Assembly (NCBI GenBank): GCA_903813345.2
Contig: CAIIXF020000010.1
Coordinates: 22,703,181-22,767,180, forward strand
Source of the DNA: Owenia fusiformis
Lineage: Eukaryota; Annelida; Polychaeta; Sabellida; Oweniidae
DNA: 64,000 nt
Direction of reading: 5' to 3'
Shown here piece by piece: positions 1-11,559 of the stretch. The notes beneath the pieces were generated by a model. That model saw only the letters and a program-made list of their open reading frames with translations. It was not told the DNA's origin and did not search any database. Each line of letters starts with the position of its first letter. Positions within the stretch are counted from its first letter, which is position 1. Position numbers and translations under genes: made by a program.

Positions 1-3000
1 TGTTTACCTGGAATTCTCATATAGGGTTAGTGACACTACCTTCTAAAGAGGTGATTTTACAGTTTTGGAGGTGGTCAGTCTTGATGACCTCAAATGTAGC
101 TTTCATGGCCTTTTGTGGAGGTCTAACGAATATGAAGTGAATGTTACTTTATTAATTATATTTACTTTATTAATTAATATTTACTTATCAAAATATATAT
201 ATATTCATGGCATGTGACCTCGACACCTGAGGGCTATAAGTTAGCTACATAGGCATAAACACTTTCTTGTGACTTCTGACCAAATCTGATAATACCAAAA
301 TATAAAATTCCTGCATGTTTATAGATGGCGAACAAGTAAAATATATATTTTAGTAGGTAGCTGGTAGTTTGTGGCATGAGACATGACATGAACTTAATGA
401 ACATGTAACATTTGACCTTAGGCACTAGATCCTGTGAAGCTGTATGTTAAAAGATAAGATATCATTTTGAAGTATTTGCTCCACATATTGAAGTTGTCAT
501 ATTGAGATTCAGACATGTCAATTATCTAAATAAGCTCCTCCTTAGTTCTATTGTCCCATAGAAAGCATGACTTCAGATTAACAAGTGATCTCACTTGTAC
601 TGAAAGAAGTAGGCGCTGCACGTTCCTCAGATTTTGATTTCCTCTCTGAAATTTATTTCCTCACTTGAGAACACTGTTAGGGTGAAAACTTCAATTGACC
701 CTATTGCTGAATGATTTTGTAATGCCATTAAAATGACATTATGTTCAATATATAGAGATTTAATTCAAAGTATTGATTGATCAGTATATTACTTAAAGCA
801 TGTACATGTAGTTTGAATTAATAACAAAAATACATGTAATTCAAGCCCTATAAACCCAGTGAACTGATAAAACCAACAATAATTGGTCAAGTTCTTTGGT
901 GTAAAATAATTATAAAGGTAATTGGACCTTCTTCTGTCTGTCAGCAGTTTTTGACCTCATAAAGCATTAATAGGTTATGAAACTCCAAAGTAAAAACAAG
1001 AGTTTGCTTTTACTATGTTATCCTTTACTTCTTGAGTCAAAATATTTATAGCTGCCATACATGCAGCTAGATAATTAAAGTCTGTAGTTTCTGTGTTTTT
1101 GTGTTTTTCTCAGTTTATTATATTATAAATGTTATTGTTCAGACCATGTGGACACAAGCCCCCAGCATCCCACAATAATCTAACATTACAAACAGCATGT
1201 AATACCTCTATCTTTCAGTAATCATATATGTCATTAACACAATCCAATACTTAACTAGAAGACATCAATTGGGTTATAAGCTCAGTATTAGTTTATTGAG
1301 AAAACTCAAGAAACCATTATAAAAGTAAGAGAGAGGGAAGGATGGGTACTCATGGAAATATAGCCTTATTCACACACTTGCTGGCTAGTGAAATTAGCAA
1401 GGGCATATCACTTTATTATAATGATATATTCTCAACTTAAAATTGTTTGAAGTTCCCTGAAGAACCTCAGTTCAAAACATTAGAAGATAAATATATTGTA
1501 TACATTGTATGAGTCAGAGTTTAGACATATGTGCATCAAAGTAAACAATTAAAGTAAATAATTACAATGCATCATGAAAGAAACAATTACCCCTAGATGT
1601 AGGGTCAGGTATAACTGTAATTTTTTTGTTTTAAGGCATCCCATAACAAATGTACTCAAAACAGCCTCTGATTCACCTAAAGAGGTCATGTGATCTTTGC
1701 AAAGATGTATGGGAAACGCATCCATCAACATAAGCATGAATGATAATGAACAGCAGATATAAATGATGGCCTCATAATTTTGGGTCATCCTCAGAGGTTT
1801 TTTTCAAGATATACTACTTGAACTATCTTGGAAAAGATAAACAGAAAGCCACAACTGGTGAGAGAAACTGCCTCAATTATCCAAATGGCACATAAATAAT
1901 CAGTAATTAGCCTGTAAAAGCATAGTTTAAAATATTTGAAGCTATTTAAAGGCCCACTCATGGCCAGAGTAATATAATTTGTGCCAAAGTACAATGTAAT
2001 ATAATTTGCGCCAAAGTCATATAATTTGCACCACCCTCAGTTACCTGTACGAGAGATATATAATAACGTAATTCTGTCTTTGCCTGGACTTACTAAATAA
2101 CAATATATGGAATGAAATATATAGAAATCAGTCATGGAAAAAAGTTCATTTTGTTGGGAAGTAAATTATGACATTGTTAATGTAAAATATTGATATTTTT
2201 TGAACACTTTAAACATTCATAATAAGGGAACACACATTCTATCATTCTCATAATCATAGCATCTTTGTTGCATTCCAGACATCAAGGACACAAACAGAGA
2301 AGGTGTGGCTTGCAAATACTCGTATGTTTTGTTTTGTTCTTTTTTAATAAATTGTAATTAGATAAAAAAAATGTTAGTTTGATAATATCATTTTCACCAT
2401 TCCCTACACACTTGAACAGTATATCAATTTAAGAGACTCTATCTTTAGGTATGTATTATTTGAATTCGACTTAAATTTTTTGATTAATTCCATTTAACAT
2501 CTTGAATCCCAGGCTCTAAAATCGATTGAAACTAGAGCTTTTTTCATTTTTACCACCTTTTGACATTATACTTCATACCTATACAACTTCAGATGCTCAA
2601 CTTATTAAAATTAGATGCCAGAGATCATTTCTACACATTTTAAAACAATTTTTGTGTAAATTGGATGAAAACTGTTCAAATAAGAGCAATTTTAGTGAAA
2701 ATATTTGTGACGGATTTTCACTCTGGGTTTCAAGGTCATTTCTGAGCTGACAAGAAATCTTGTCACTCCAGGTAGTCAAGAGGTTAAGACAACCTTTTGA
2801 TCAAATAGGAAGTCTTACAGAAAATAAATCATGAATTATATGGTCATTAACATGCTTTGTTGCCTACAAAATTCAAGTCATTCTAATGTTATGCTCCTTC
2901 AAGGTATTTTCTCATGACTCTCTCAAATGTCCTTATAACTGTCATATTCATTATTAAAATAAAAAACCTCCAAAACAAAAGTGGAAAATGAAAATGATTC

Positions 3001-3190
3001 ACCACTTCTATTTGCATTCCTAAATATAGTTCTGAACTGATCTAATATAACACTTCCTTGCCTTGTTTCGTTTCTCTTGTCTTTGATTCTAAGAAAGTAT
3101 GAGTGCCAAAATCAGAAAGAACAAGTGTGAAATGATTTCCTTCCTCTTCACAAACATTAATAGCTTACTTGCAGATTCAGGCTCTAGATT
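1..3190. other. Intergenic AT-rich stretch, no gene seen
   Basis: I see no exon with coding character here. All open frames are short, lack recognisable motifs and have the base composition of the surroundings. The only structure noted is a short tandem repeat at about 1966-2032, listed separately. Confidence 0.5.
1966..2032. repeat. Short imperfect tandem repeat
   Basis: Three imperfect copies of a unit built on ATATAATTTGYGCCAAAGT follow one another. The third copy diverges at its end. It looks like a local slippage product with no coding meaning. Confidence 0.5.
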
Positions 3191-3202
3191 TGAAGACCTT
3201 AA

Positions 3203-3436
3203 GCAAAGAGTTTTTTAGGATTGTGTGAAACTGAAAATATCGAAAATAGCCCTGTGTTTTCTGATTTAAAGTTAAAACACTACCGGAATCCACTTTTTTC
3301 TCCACTAGGTCGAGGACTTGTCATATATTCTCATGAAGATATCCCTGTAAAGCCTTATAATCATAATCTTTACATTAATAATCTTGATATCCTATTGGCT
3401 GAAATTTCTGTTGACCACAAAAAGATGGTATAGTCA
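3203..3436 (+). pseudogene. Fragment of a non-LTR retrotransposon endonuclease domain
   Basis: A frame of about 70 residues contains GRGLVIYSHEDIPVKPY followed by NLDILLAEISVDHKKMV. This is the spacing of the central part of the apurinic-type endonuclease domain of LINEs (CR1/L2/Rex-like), where a GRGGGVAIYV segment is followed by an LE-x-LW-x-EI strand. An upstream CETENIEN segment resembles the CLTETWL strand with its catalytic-site Glu. The frame ends at a stop and no reverse transcriptase follows, so this is a scrap of a dead element. The assignment is by motif resemblance only. A nearby dispersed repeat starts within 100 bp. Confidence 0.5.
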
Positions 3437-3514
3437 GTCTGCAGACGAAACTCGAATCTACTTCAACCGTTTACATCAGCAACTTGATCTGCACTTAAAT
3501 GACCTCCATTTTTA

Positions 3515-3715
3515 AATGAGTGGCCATTTTGAAAATCGGCTTTCGAGCAGAACTTCTACTCCCATAGGGTATATGTGTACAAAATATGAACAAAATCGGG
3601 CCAACAGTATTTGATTTATTGCCCGGACATACTGACGGAGGGACATACGTACGGACGGACATACGGACGGAGGCGTTCCCTATATCCCTCCGAACTTCGT
3701 TCAATGGGATAATTA
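3515..3715 (+). repeat. Dispersed repeat family R1, copy A
   Basis: This stretch runs from a GTGGCCATTTTGAAAATCGG-type segment through a GGACGGAC-rich tract to CCCTATATCCCTCCGAACTT and TGGGATAATTA. The same order (gene-neutral prose, GACGGACNGACGG tract, CTATATCCCTACCAAACTTCG, GGATAATTA) recurs at 31245-31455, and a shorter relative is at about 13180-13245. It has no coding capacity and looks like a common non-autonomous repeat of this genome. Confidence 0.6.
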
Positions 3716-5480
3716 AATATATGTATTTTTACGATTAGCCTATAATGCTTTATGCGATTGGCAAGCCATTCTTGTATAAAATGTAGATGATGAAATAAAT
3801 AGACAATGTATAAAAAAAGAAAGAACATAGCATATTTATTAAGAAACACAGCAAGAAAAGGAGACATCTTAGACCACAACCAGTTATAAAGAAAATGACC
3901 CAGAATATTCCAAACTATGAATTAACTGACAAAGCAACATGTCAAACATCCCCCATCGCCATTCAGACTTATTTGGAAAGTTTATAGGAGTTCACCATGA
4001 GTGGACAATCATGTAAGGACTTCATTACAGATAAAAACAATTCATTCTATCATTTCTGTAATAAATTCAGCCCTGGGTTAAGTATTAGGTTATCTATATA
4101 TGTCAGCAATTTTTGCTCACAAATTCATGGCAAAATGTTTATACAATGTACAATGAAGATTATTCAAATGTTTATTAATATTTTTGAAAACGCAAAACTT
4201 ATGATTAAAAGTATCAAAGGGGACATTATAATTGTTATTCTTTGGAAGGAACTAGATGATTAACAATAATATCATTAATTATGGTAATATTCCTACATTC
4301 AAATCCATATTTCAAACATTCAATTCAATTCAATTCAATGTATTTCAATTAGAATTCTTGCCCATGAAATTGACACTCCAAAGGATAAATACATCCCATG
4401 ATTTGTTACATTTTCATTATAATGTTTTACAGTCAGTATATAATAGTTGAATGAAGAAGCACGAGATATCATTTATATTGATAAATTAAGCCACTTTTCA
4501 TCATTCTTACAAATTATGTGATATGTTTTTACTTTTTAAAAGCAGGTGTGAATGCTGATTTTTCAGTATTTTGTCATAAACCCAACAACATTCCTTTATT
4601 TGGAATAACCTTCTTGAGTATGTCTGCTGTATCAGTCGATTTAGGATTGACATTCAAGTTTTAGACAATCATCTGCAAACACCCTTGTTTCTTTACCCTG
4701 CAAGCTTTGCAAGAACTTACTTTTTACTCTTTAAATTAAGGATTCCTATAACCAATCAGGAAAAGTGGTTAAATATAATGACACTGTATTTTCTCCTTCA
4801 AAGTAGCTGTCTTTGATTTCAAATTCAAACCCCCGTAAAGACCATTAAATTTATACTTGAGATCATTAAGATGAAAATTATGAAATCACATGAAATAGTC
4901 AGAGGGAAACCAGGCCAATTCAGTGTATAATGGGTCCAGAATCATAACATGGGTGGTCGTGTCAAAGACAAACCATATATCAGAAACACAATAGCAATTA
5001 ACAATAACATAAAAATAATGGAACTTTGGTATAAAACACTTTGCTTGGTGTCACAGTGTTTAAAGCACTCTTAGTTTCTTGTCATTGTGTTAGTGCAGAG
5101 AGAATAAATGACTGATATGAAGGTGATTACATAATTTGTTTCAATGTTTTTCTGACTTGTTGAAGAATTAAAAATTAATTCAAGAGGAAGAGTGGCTAGA
5201 CCTTGATAAACATTACAACTCATGAGTAAATCCAATTCACGAGTAAGTGTACAGTACTTTATATCAATCTGATTCTTGGTGGAAGTATTCAGCCTATCCT
5301 GTCTACTGCTGTACAAGTCTACAATGCATATTGTCCATTTGATATATATTTATATTAGGTTTTTCAATTTATAACAATCTGAAACATGCACCATCAAATA
5401 AACTTTTCAAACCTTTTCTGAAAATATCAAAGTTTGAAGAACTGCTTTGAAATAAGCTAATGAATGCATTTAAAACCTTT
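3716..5480. other. Intergenic stretch, nothing recognised
   Basis: AT-rich sequence with only short open frames. A small CAATT microsatellite (about four units) lies near 4318-4340. I see no splice-bounded coding segment or RNA gene. Confidence 0.45.
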
Positions 5481-5484
5481 TGTT

Positions 5485-6065
5485 TTAAATTGACTTATAT
5501 GTATACCGGTACTTAAAAAGGTTCATACATTGTGTGCTCAGTATATTGGTAAGGTAGCAGAACTTAAAGTTTTTTGGCCATTCCATTGTAACCCGTAGTG
5601 AATTAGCAGCTTTAGTTCGTTTAACCCGTGCAACTATAGGGTGATACTGCCAATTTTTAATGCCTTTCCCAGTCACTTGCCTCTTAACCCATTGTTGGCA
5701 CGCATATGAATTGTTCTTCAGCTTTTCAATGGCCTCTGAGATGGCTGTTTGGACCTCTTGAAAAGATTGAGGACCTACTCTCATCACAACCTGCACATTG
5801 GGGCGTCAACTTTTTGACATCATCTTGAACATAACCCCGAACATTTCAATAGAGTTGAGTTCAAAACCCGTAGAGGGAGTTTGACTTCTTGTATTTGATG
5901 ATTGGTCAGTTGCTGTATAACATCAGGATTGTAACGGTGGCAGCACGGCCCTATAGCTCTATGAAAATCTTCAATATGAACTTCAACTGAACATTCAAAT
6001 TCACGAAATATGCCAACATTTTGAACAAATATGAGGCAAAATGGTGAATTATGTATTTGCGTCAC
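5485..6065 (-). other. Unidentified broken coding-like region
   Basis: Two adjacent minus-strand frames (about 6065-5820 and 5796-5485) have a more protein-like composition than their surroundings. One carries a HIEDFHRAIGPCCHRYNPDV stretch and the other a run with NWQYHPIVARVKRTKAANSL. They are in different frames and separated by a stop, so if they belong together the gene is broken or spliced. I do not recognise the family. A degraded transposon gene or a processed pseudogene are the likeliest explanations, and chance cannot be excluded. Confidence 0.2.
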
Positions 6066-6246
6066 TCATACTATGAATGCCAATAATATAAATAAATAAA
6101 GAGATGATGTTCCTGAAATATGATTACGTATGTCCGAATTTTACTCTAGTTTTCAAATATGTAATCAGATTTTGATAATACTGAGAATTAAAAAAGTTAT
6201 TAAAGAAAAAGTGACCCATGAACAATTCTGTCCAGGCTACTATGTA

Positions 6247-6536
6247 CACGCCCGGTGATCGTACAAAATGGATGGAGGGGGGATTAAGCGATTTCTGCAA
6301 GACTTTTGCACGATAGTGATGATGCGCCTTTTTTAATAGATCTCATATCTTAGAAGGGTATCAGTTCAAAAAAAATACTAGATGACCTAACATATTTTGC
6401 CATGTACTGCGCCTATTCATTTGGCAATTCAGTTGCAAATTTTCTCGTGAAAAAATAAATCTTCCAAATTTGTTGAGTTTTCTTGCAGAAATCGCCTAAT
6501 CCCCCCTCCATCCATTTTGTACGATCACCAGGTGTG
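6247..6536. mobile_element. 290-bp inverted-repeat element (MITE-like)
   Basis: The first and last 55 or so bases are inverted copies with only a few mismatches; the left arm contains GGTGATCGTACAAAATGGAT and the right arm its complement. The termini read CAC...GTG. ATGTA flanks both sides (6242-6246 and 6537-6541), a 5-bp target duplication. There is no open frame inside. A CAC terminus with a 5-bp duplication is seen in Transib-like transposons, but the remaining terminal bases do not match that consensus, so the superfamily is left open. Confidence 0.75.
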
Positions 6537-6851
6537 ATGTATGTTCAAAGAATGTAATGAATTAGAAGGGATAGAGTGCAAAGTGTTGGAAGATATAATT
6601 TTCAAAAAGCACATCAATTTTATTTTCTGAAAAAAAGAATTGAGATCTCTCTTCAAAAATATAAGTTAAAAATTGGAAGATTATCCTGAAATAATGTAAA
6701 AATTATTATACTTTCTACATGAGCAATGTTTTCATACTTTGGTATATTACAGAAAAGGTTGATGTCAAAGTCTATAGATGTTGCAAGTTAGTATCATGCC
6801 ATATATCATATCATAGTTTAGAGCAATTTAAGATCAGAATTACGGGTGCAC

Positions 6852-6986
6852 CCCAGTTGTCCGAAACCCAGTTGTCCGAAACCCAGTTGTCCGAAACCTA
6901 GTTGTCCGAAACCCAGTTGTCCGAAACCCAGTTGTCCGAAACCCAGTTGTCCGAAACCCAGTTGTCCGAAACCCAGTTGTCCGAAA
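6852..6986 (+). repeat. Left terminal array: nine 15-bp units
   Basis: Nine head-to-tail copies of CCCAGTTGTCCGAAA, nearly perfect; unit 4 starts CCTAG. Because the unit is a multiple of three, every frame stays open and gives artefactual repetitive peptides. These are not genes. Confidence 0.95.
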
Positions 6987-7649
6987 AATTTAGTCATACT
7001 TTACCAGATAAAGGGGGACGCACCTCAAGCCAGTTTCATGTCATGTATTTGGCAAAATTAATGGCATGGATGCATTCTGATGTATAGATCTCTCTCTCAC
7101 TTTGAATTGCATCCATTACACGGCGTTACCAGAATGACAGGAACGGGGGATTTATTTTACATTGTGATTCTAAAAAAGGTCATCAAAACACAATATATAT
7201 TACGGAACAGTTGATCTTATCTTATTCAATATATTTTATATAGGCAAAATAAAATGAAACATTTTGAAACCGATAAAATAAGTTAACGCATAAAACTTTA
7301 AGAATAAACAGTACACATATTACGTTGTCAAAATGTTTCGTCGCATTTAATTTCTTGGTCTCTGTCTCTTATCAAATCGTAAAATGTAAAAGAACAAAAC
7401 ATTCTAAACGTAATCACTTGGGATTAACTGGAAACGAAGACAGGCTGTCCTCATATCAAATTGGATGTTCTCCAATTCGCAAGAAGTTTCATTTTCGCCA
7501 TGTACTCACTTCATCTTTTTGAATTTAATCTCTATTTCTCGAACAGAGTACCTAAATGAAGAATAATTTTTGGTTTCAAAAGATGTACACGACGTCAACT
7601 TTACTAAATAAACGCCCAGTAGGCTCATTTGCGTGAAAAGCCGGTAGTT

Positions 7650-8485
7650 GTATTTATACACTCCCCTCCATAAGTTTTGCAACCTTAGCTCCCCCATTGA
7701 ACTACGTGTTAAAGCCTCTTTACGTTTGAATTTTTATTTACGATGAAATGGCGTATAATATTGATGGAAACGTAACTTTACTTTATTTCCAATACCTCCT
7801 AATTTTCTAGATTTTTTTCCTCCATAACAAGAGATCGAAAATTGAGGATAAATTTGATGAATTTTTTAAAATCGTCATTCCCGTATAATCCAAGGGGAAA
7901 TAGAGAGTTCGGGGCAAATCAGAATCTTTTCAGTAAAAGATTCAGCAAAATTTTTTTGGTATAAAAAATTGAATTGTCTGACTTTTTTGTTCACTAAGTT
8001 TTAATTTATTTGATGAATACTAAATTTATAGCGCTTCAAAGTCATTTTTGAAAATAATTTTTCGACTCCTGTGTTATTTCAATGGGAGAGTTTTCTTGAA
8101 AACCAATTTTGACTTTAAAGCCCTGTAACTTTGTTGAACCTGAAGAAACATATCAATTCTTTGTTAAATAAAGTTAGCAAATTCAATTGCCTGCCTTACT
8201 CATATTTTGCAAGGACTTCACGTCCATGGATGGATGAATATTCTGTCATATGACGTGCGGTAAATCTACCATTTCCCATTGGATGACATGGGAATGACGA
8301 TTTTCAAAAAGTCATCAAATTTATCATCAATTTTCGACCTATTGTAATTTAGGAAAAAAATTGATAAAATTTGAAGGTATTGGAAATAAAGTCAAGTTAC
8401 GTTTCCATCAATATTAGGTTATAAGTTATTTCATCGCCGGTTAAGTAAATAAAAATTCAACTTATGGAGGTGAGTGTATCTTCTA
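7650..8485. repeat. Long palindrome nested in the fold-back element
   Basis: The left arm (about 7727-7905) and right arm (about 8268-8460) are inverted copies. Landmarks are TGAATTTTTATTTACG against its complement near 8460, ATTGATGGAAACGTAACTT against 8390-8415, and CGTCATTCCC against GGGAATGACG near 8291. An outer matching pair (CTCCCCTCCATAAGTT near 7663, AACTTATGGAGGTGAGTG near 8459) extends the structure. The middle third is unpaired. It looks like a separate hairpin element inserted into, or captured by, the host element. Confidence 0.75.
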
Positions 8486-9209
8486 TTGACGGAGGATAAT
8501 GTTTAAAGGGGCTACAGTGCCTGTGCGTAGGAAAACTACGCTTGCCTTGGGGACTCCGTACGGCGTATCCAGTTTTTCACACGCCGCAGGGTCACCGTAT
8601 AGAAATTATAACTCGGAGTTATAATATTTGTTCATTTCTGAGGTCCCGTAGAAATCAACTGGCTCAACAAGATTGAATCATTATTTGTCAATGTTTCACG
8701 ATCACTTTTCATTTGATATTACATCCTAGCACTATGAATAACATTTATAAATTGCCCTGATGTAAATAAAATGAAAAAAGTATTATTTATCAACAGAAAT
8801 TTAAAATTCACCGTGCGGCTGCCGTGGGAAGTCCTATTGATCCTCATAAATTATCCCCTACTCATACTAAGTTAAAATGTGCCCATCGTGCGCCTAATGC
8901 TAATGGCGCTGTCACACTGGTCGTGTCCCGTCTCTCAACGTACAAAGCATTCAGGCCAAAATTTAAGGAATAAGCTATAGTGAGCTGTTTCAGAACGCCG
9001 TCTGAAACGCCTTCTGATTCTGAACCCACTGTATTCATTGGACGGTGGGAGGTCGTCCATGCTTACACTTTCAGTATCTGACCCTATTATCACACCAAAC
9101 TAGTTCTCACTACGCTCTCGAGAACGGGCTTAAACTGTGTGGACGGATTGGAAGTACTTAGAACCGTTTGGGGTCTACTTGCCTACTCGAAAGGGTAGTT
9201 CCAAAATTT

Positions 9210-9650
9210 CCACGTGGTCATCACTTTCTGCAATCACGCGGTCTTCGACCGTTAATTGGAATTTTTGACCTACCAGATGCTTGAAAATCAAGGATTGCGA
9301 GTCTGATACTGCACCGTTTTTCTTCCATTTTACCATTAAAAGCAAAACAAAATTGCACTTCTGTCAGTGCATTATTTTATTGTAAAGAGTCTCTCGTTCT
9401 AGCAGCATTTTGGTCCCCACTCCCCAGCTGTTAGAAGGCCTTCTTACAGCTGGGGACCAAAATTACGCTGGAAGTAGGAACTCTGTTTAAGATAATAACG
9501 TACCATCAGAAAGAGATTTTTGTCATGCTTTGAATGGAACAAGTTTGAAGAAAAACGGTGCAGTATGAGACTCGTAATTGATTTTCAAATATCCGGTAGG
9601 TCAAAAATTCAAATTAACGGTCGAAGTTAGGACCGCGTGGCGACGTGGGG
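9210..9650. repeat. Second long palindrome with a near-perfect central hairpin
   Basis: Left arm 9210-9437 and right arm 9438-9650 are inverted copies (my estimate by eye is roughly three quarters identity). Landmarks are CGACCGTTAATTGGAATTTT against its partner near 9605-9625 and ACTGCACCGTTTTTCTTC against 9549-9565. At the centre, TTTTGGTCCCC...CCAGCTGT pairs with ACAGCTGGGGACCAAAA around an AAGGCCTT core. No open frame is present. Confidence 0.75.
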
Positions 9651-10667
9651 CATAGGTTGAACTGTCTCAGAATGTATTGGGAACGAGGTAGAAATAAAGA
9701 ATTCATATGAACGAGTCATGCAAGATACTAAAGAGATACAAATTCATTTTGATACTCAGTTTTTGGGCAATTAAAACTCCCTGTCTGCATTGAGTATAGT
9801 TATTTATTGTCCGGTGTATAATTTTGAAACATTATCCTAATTTTTCACAAAACTTTTTCAATGATTCTGCAATAGTTAATGGTTGACATCTATGGCACAC
9901 TAAAAACGAATTTTTTTATGCAGGGTACGTATATGATACAGATCAAATCTTGGCTCTACTACAAACTATTACACACTTACTTCAACAGTTCAATATATCG
10001 CAAAAACACAGTTTTGATTTTGAACAATATCACCAATGGGAGAAATTCTTAAATCTAAATGTTTGGAAAGGAATACGTTTCTAAAACATACAAACCTCTT
10101 ATATTATGATGAAAAAAGGATAGACATCTGATATGTATATATGCCACATAAATAAGTTATACGAAATGAGCATATTTTATTGATTTATCGAAAATTTGGA
10201 CGAAATCTTTAACAATGGGTGGTACTGAACAACCAAAATCTTCTTTTTAGATATTTTTCAGGGTAGAAATATTATCAATGAATATTGGAAAACATAATTA
10301 ACCATATCTTATTGAGAAAAGGGAATGAAAAAATTATCAAATGAATATATATAATTGTCACGGACGTCCATACGTTATTCTAATGAGATAGATATTCTCT
10401 TCGACTGTGATAATTGTCTAAAATGTTGGCGGCAGTCTTGAATTTTCACCAAGAAGGAGTGCGATTCGTGCTGGACAATGCGGTTCAAAATTTGTAGAAT
10501 GTCCATGGTATATGAGCCGAGAATCTAGTAAGAATATATATATGATCGTGAACTTTCGGACCCATTATTGACCGGGCTAACCGATGTCAACGTGATACCA
10601 ATGTTATGCTGTCCTGATTTGCGAAGTTGCGACAAGATTCGTTACTAAGACATTTAATTTTTTAATT

Positions 10668-10787
10668 TTTCGGAGAACTGGGTTTCGGAGAACTGGGTTT
10701 CGGAGAACTGGGTTTCGGACAACTGGGTTTCGGACAACTGGGTTTCGGACAACTGGGTTTCGGACAACTGGGTTTCGGACAACTGGG
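10668..10787 (-). repeat. Right terminal array: eight 15-bp units, inverted
   Basis: Eight copies of the complement of the left unit (TTTCGGACAACTGGG). The three innermost units carry GAG instead of GAC, so a subfamily variant has been homogenised over part of the array. The array ends nine bases before the 8-bp target duplication. Confidence 0.95.
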
Positions 10788-11279
10788 TTGACCCCCAGAA
10801 TTACAGATAAAAGATTATCTTACAAACCCAAAAAATAGTGAAAGATTCCATCAACTACATAGCCATGGTGAATGGATTTAACTAGGTTAAATATGGTACT
10901 ATTTCGAGAATGTTTAAGAACAAAGATGCCTGGGATCAGCGAAGTCCAGGTTGCCCAAAACATTATACCAAAATGACAAGTTAATTTCTCTTTTTTCCTT
11001 CATAGAAAAAGCTCAAACTTTTCACATGAAATTAGCAGTACAAAACTCATAGAAATTCTCCAATACTGGGAACTTTGACATTTAAGATGCAGAATTGAAT
11101 GTAGTTCCAAACATGCACAAATGAGTGATTGTAATCAAACAAAGTTTTCTCTAATACTAAATCAAGTTACCTCATGAAACTTTCAGATTTTCATGATAAT
11201 TAAATTGTTTGTCAGATGAATGAATTAGAATAGTACAATAAATTCATTTTGAAGGGCAATATAGTAAATTATAACATAC

Positions 11280-11542
11280 CATGGGCCTAGCCAGGGGGGG
11301 GGGTGCGATGGGTGCGATCGCACCCCCCCATAACCTTTGAAAATATGACCATTGGATAGAGGTAGAAAAGAGCTTTAAAATGCTTTTTATTTGAAGCTTC
11401 TAGCTCAATTTTGAAGGAAGTTGCATCAATTTTTGTAAAATTCAAAAGAAATCTTAATTTTTTGTGTTGCTTATGGCAAAATCGCACCCCCCCCCTGACC
11501 GGCGATCGCACCCCCCCTGACTGAAAGCTGGCTACGCCCCTG
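11280..11542. mobile_element. 263-bp inverted-repeat element with CA...TG ends
   Basis: The left end CATGGGCCTAGCCAG and the right end CTGGCTACGCCCCTG are imperfect inverted repeats. CATAC flanks both sides (11275-11279, 11543-11547). The interior carries long G and C runs, including two GCGATCGCACCCCCC-type blocks near the ends. Open frames through it are by-products. A second element with similar ends and also a 5-bp duplication lies at 50031-50329. Confidence 0.65.
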
Positions 11543-11559
11543 CATACCTATGATGATGT

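Larger units (their letters stand above)
6844..10796. mobile_element. 3.95-kb fold-back transposon with tandem-repeat termini (TU/FB-like)
   Basis: The left end (6844) reads GGGTGCACC and runs into nine 15-bp units. The right end (10796) is the inverted counterpart: eight units in reverse orientation ending in GACCCCC. AGAATTAC is present directly outside both ends (6836-6843 and 10797-10804), a perfect 8-bp target duplication that fixes the boundaries. Apart from the tandem arrays the two sides are not inverted copies. The interior has no open frame of useful length and contains two large palindromes (7650-8485, 9210-9650). From memory, this organisation (inverted termini built from 15-bp direct repeats, 8-bp duplication) matches the TU elements of sea urchins and resembles Drosophila FB. 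It is therefore probably a non-autonomous element moved in trans. Confidence 0.8.

Noticed and set aside
6719-7087. Three overlapping frames encoding SCPKP/LSETQ repeats
   Set aside because: They arise because the 15-bp tandem unit is a multiple of three and keeps every frame open. They are part of the transposon terminal array, not proteins.
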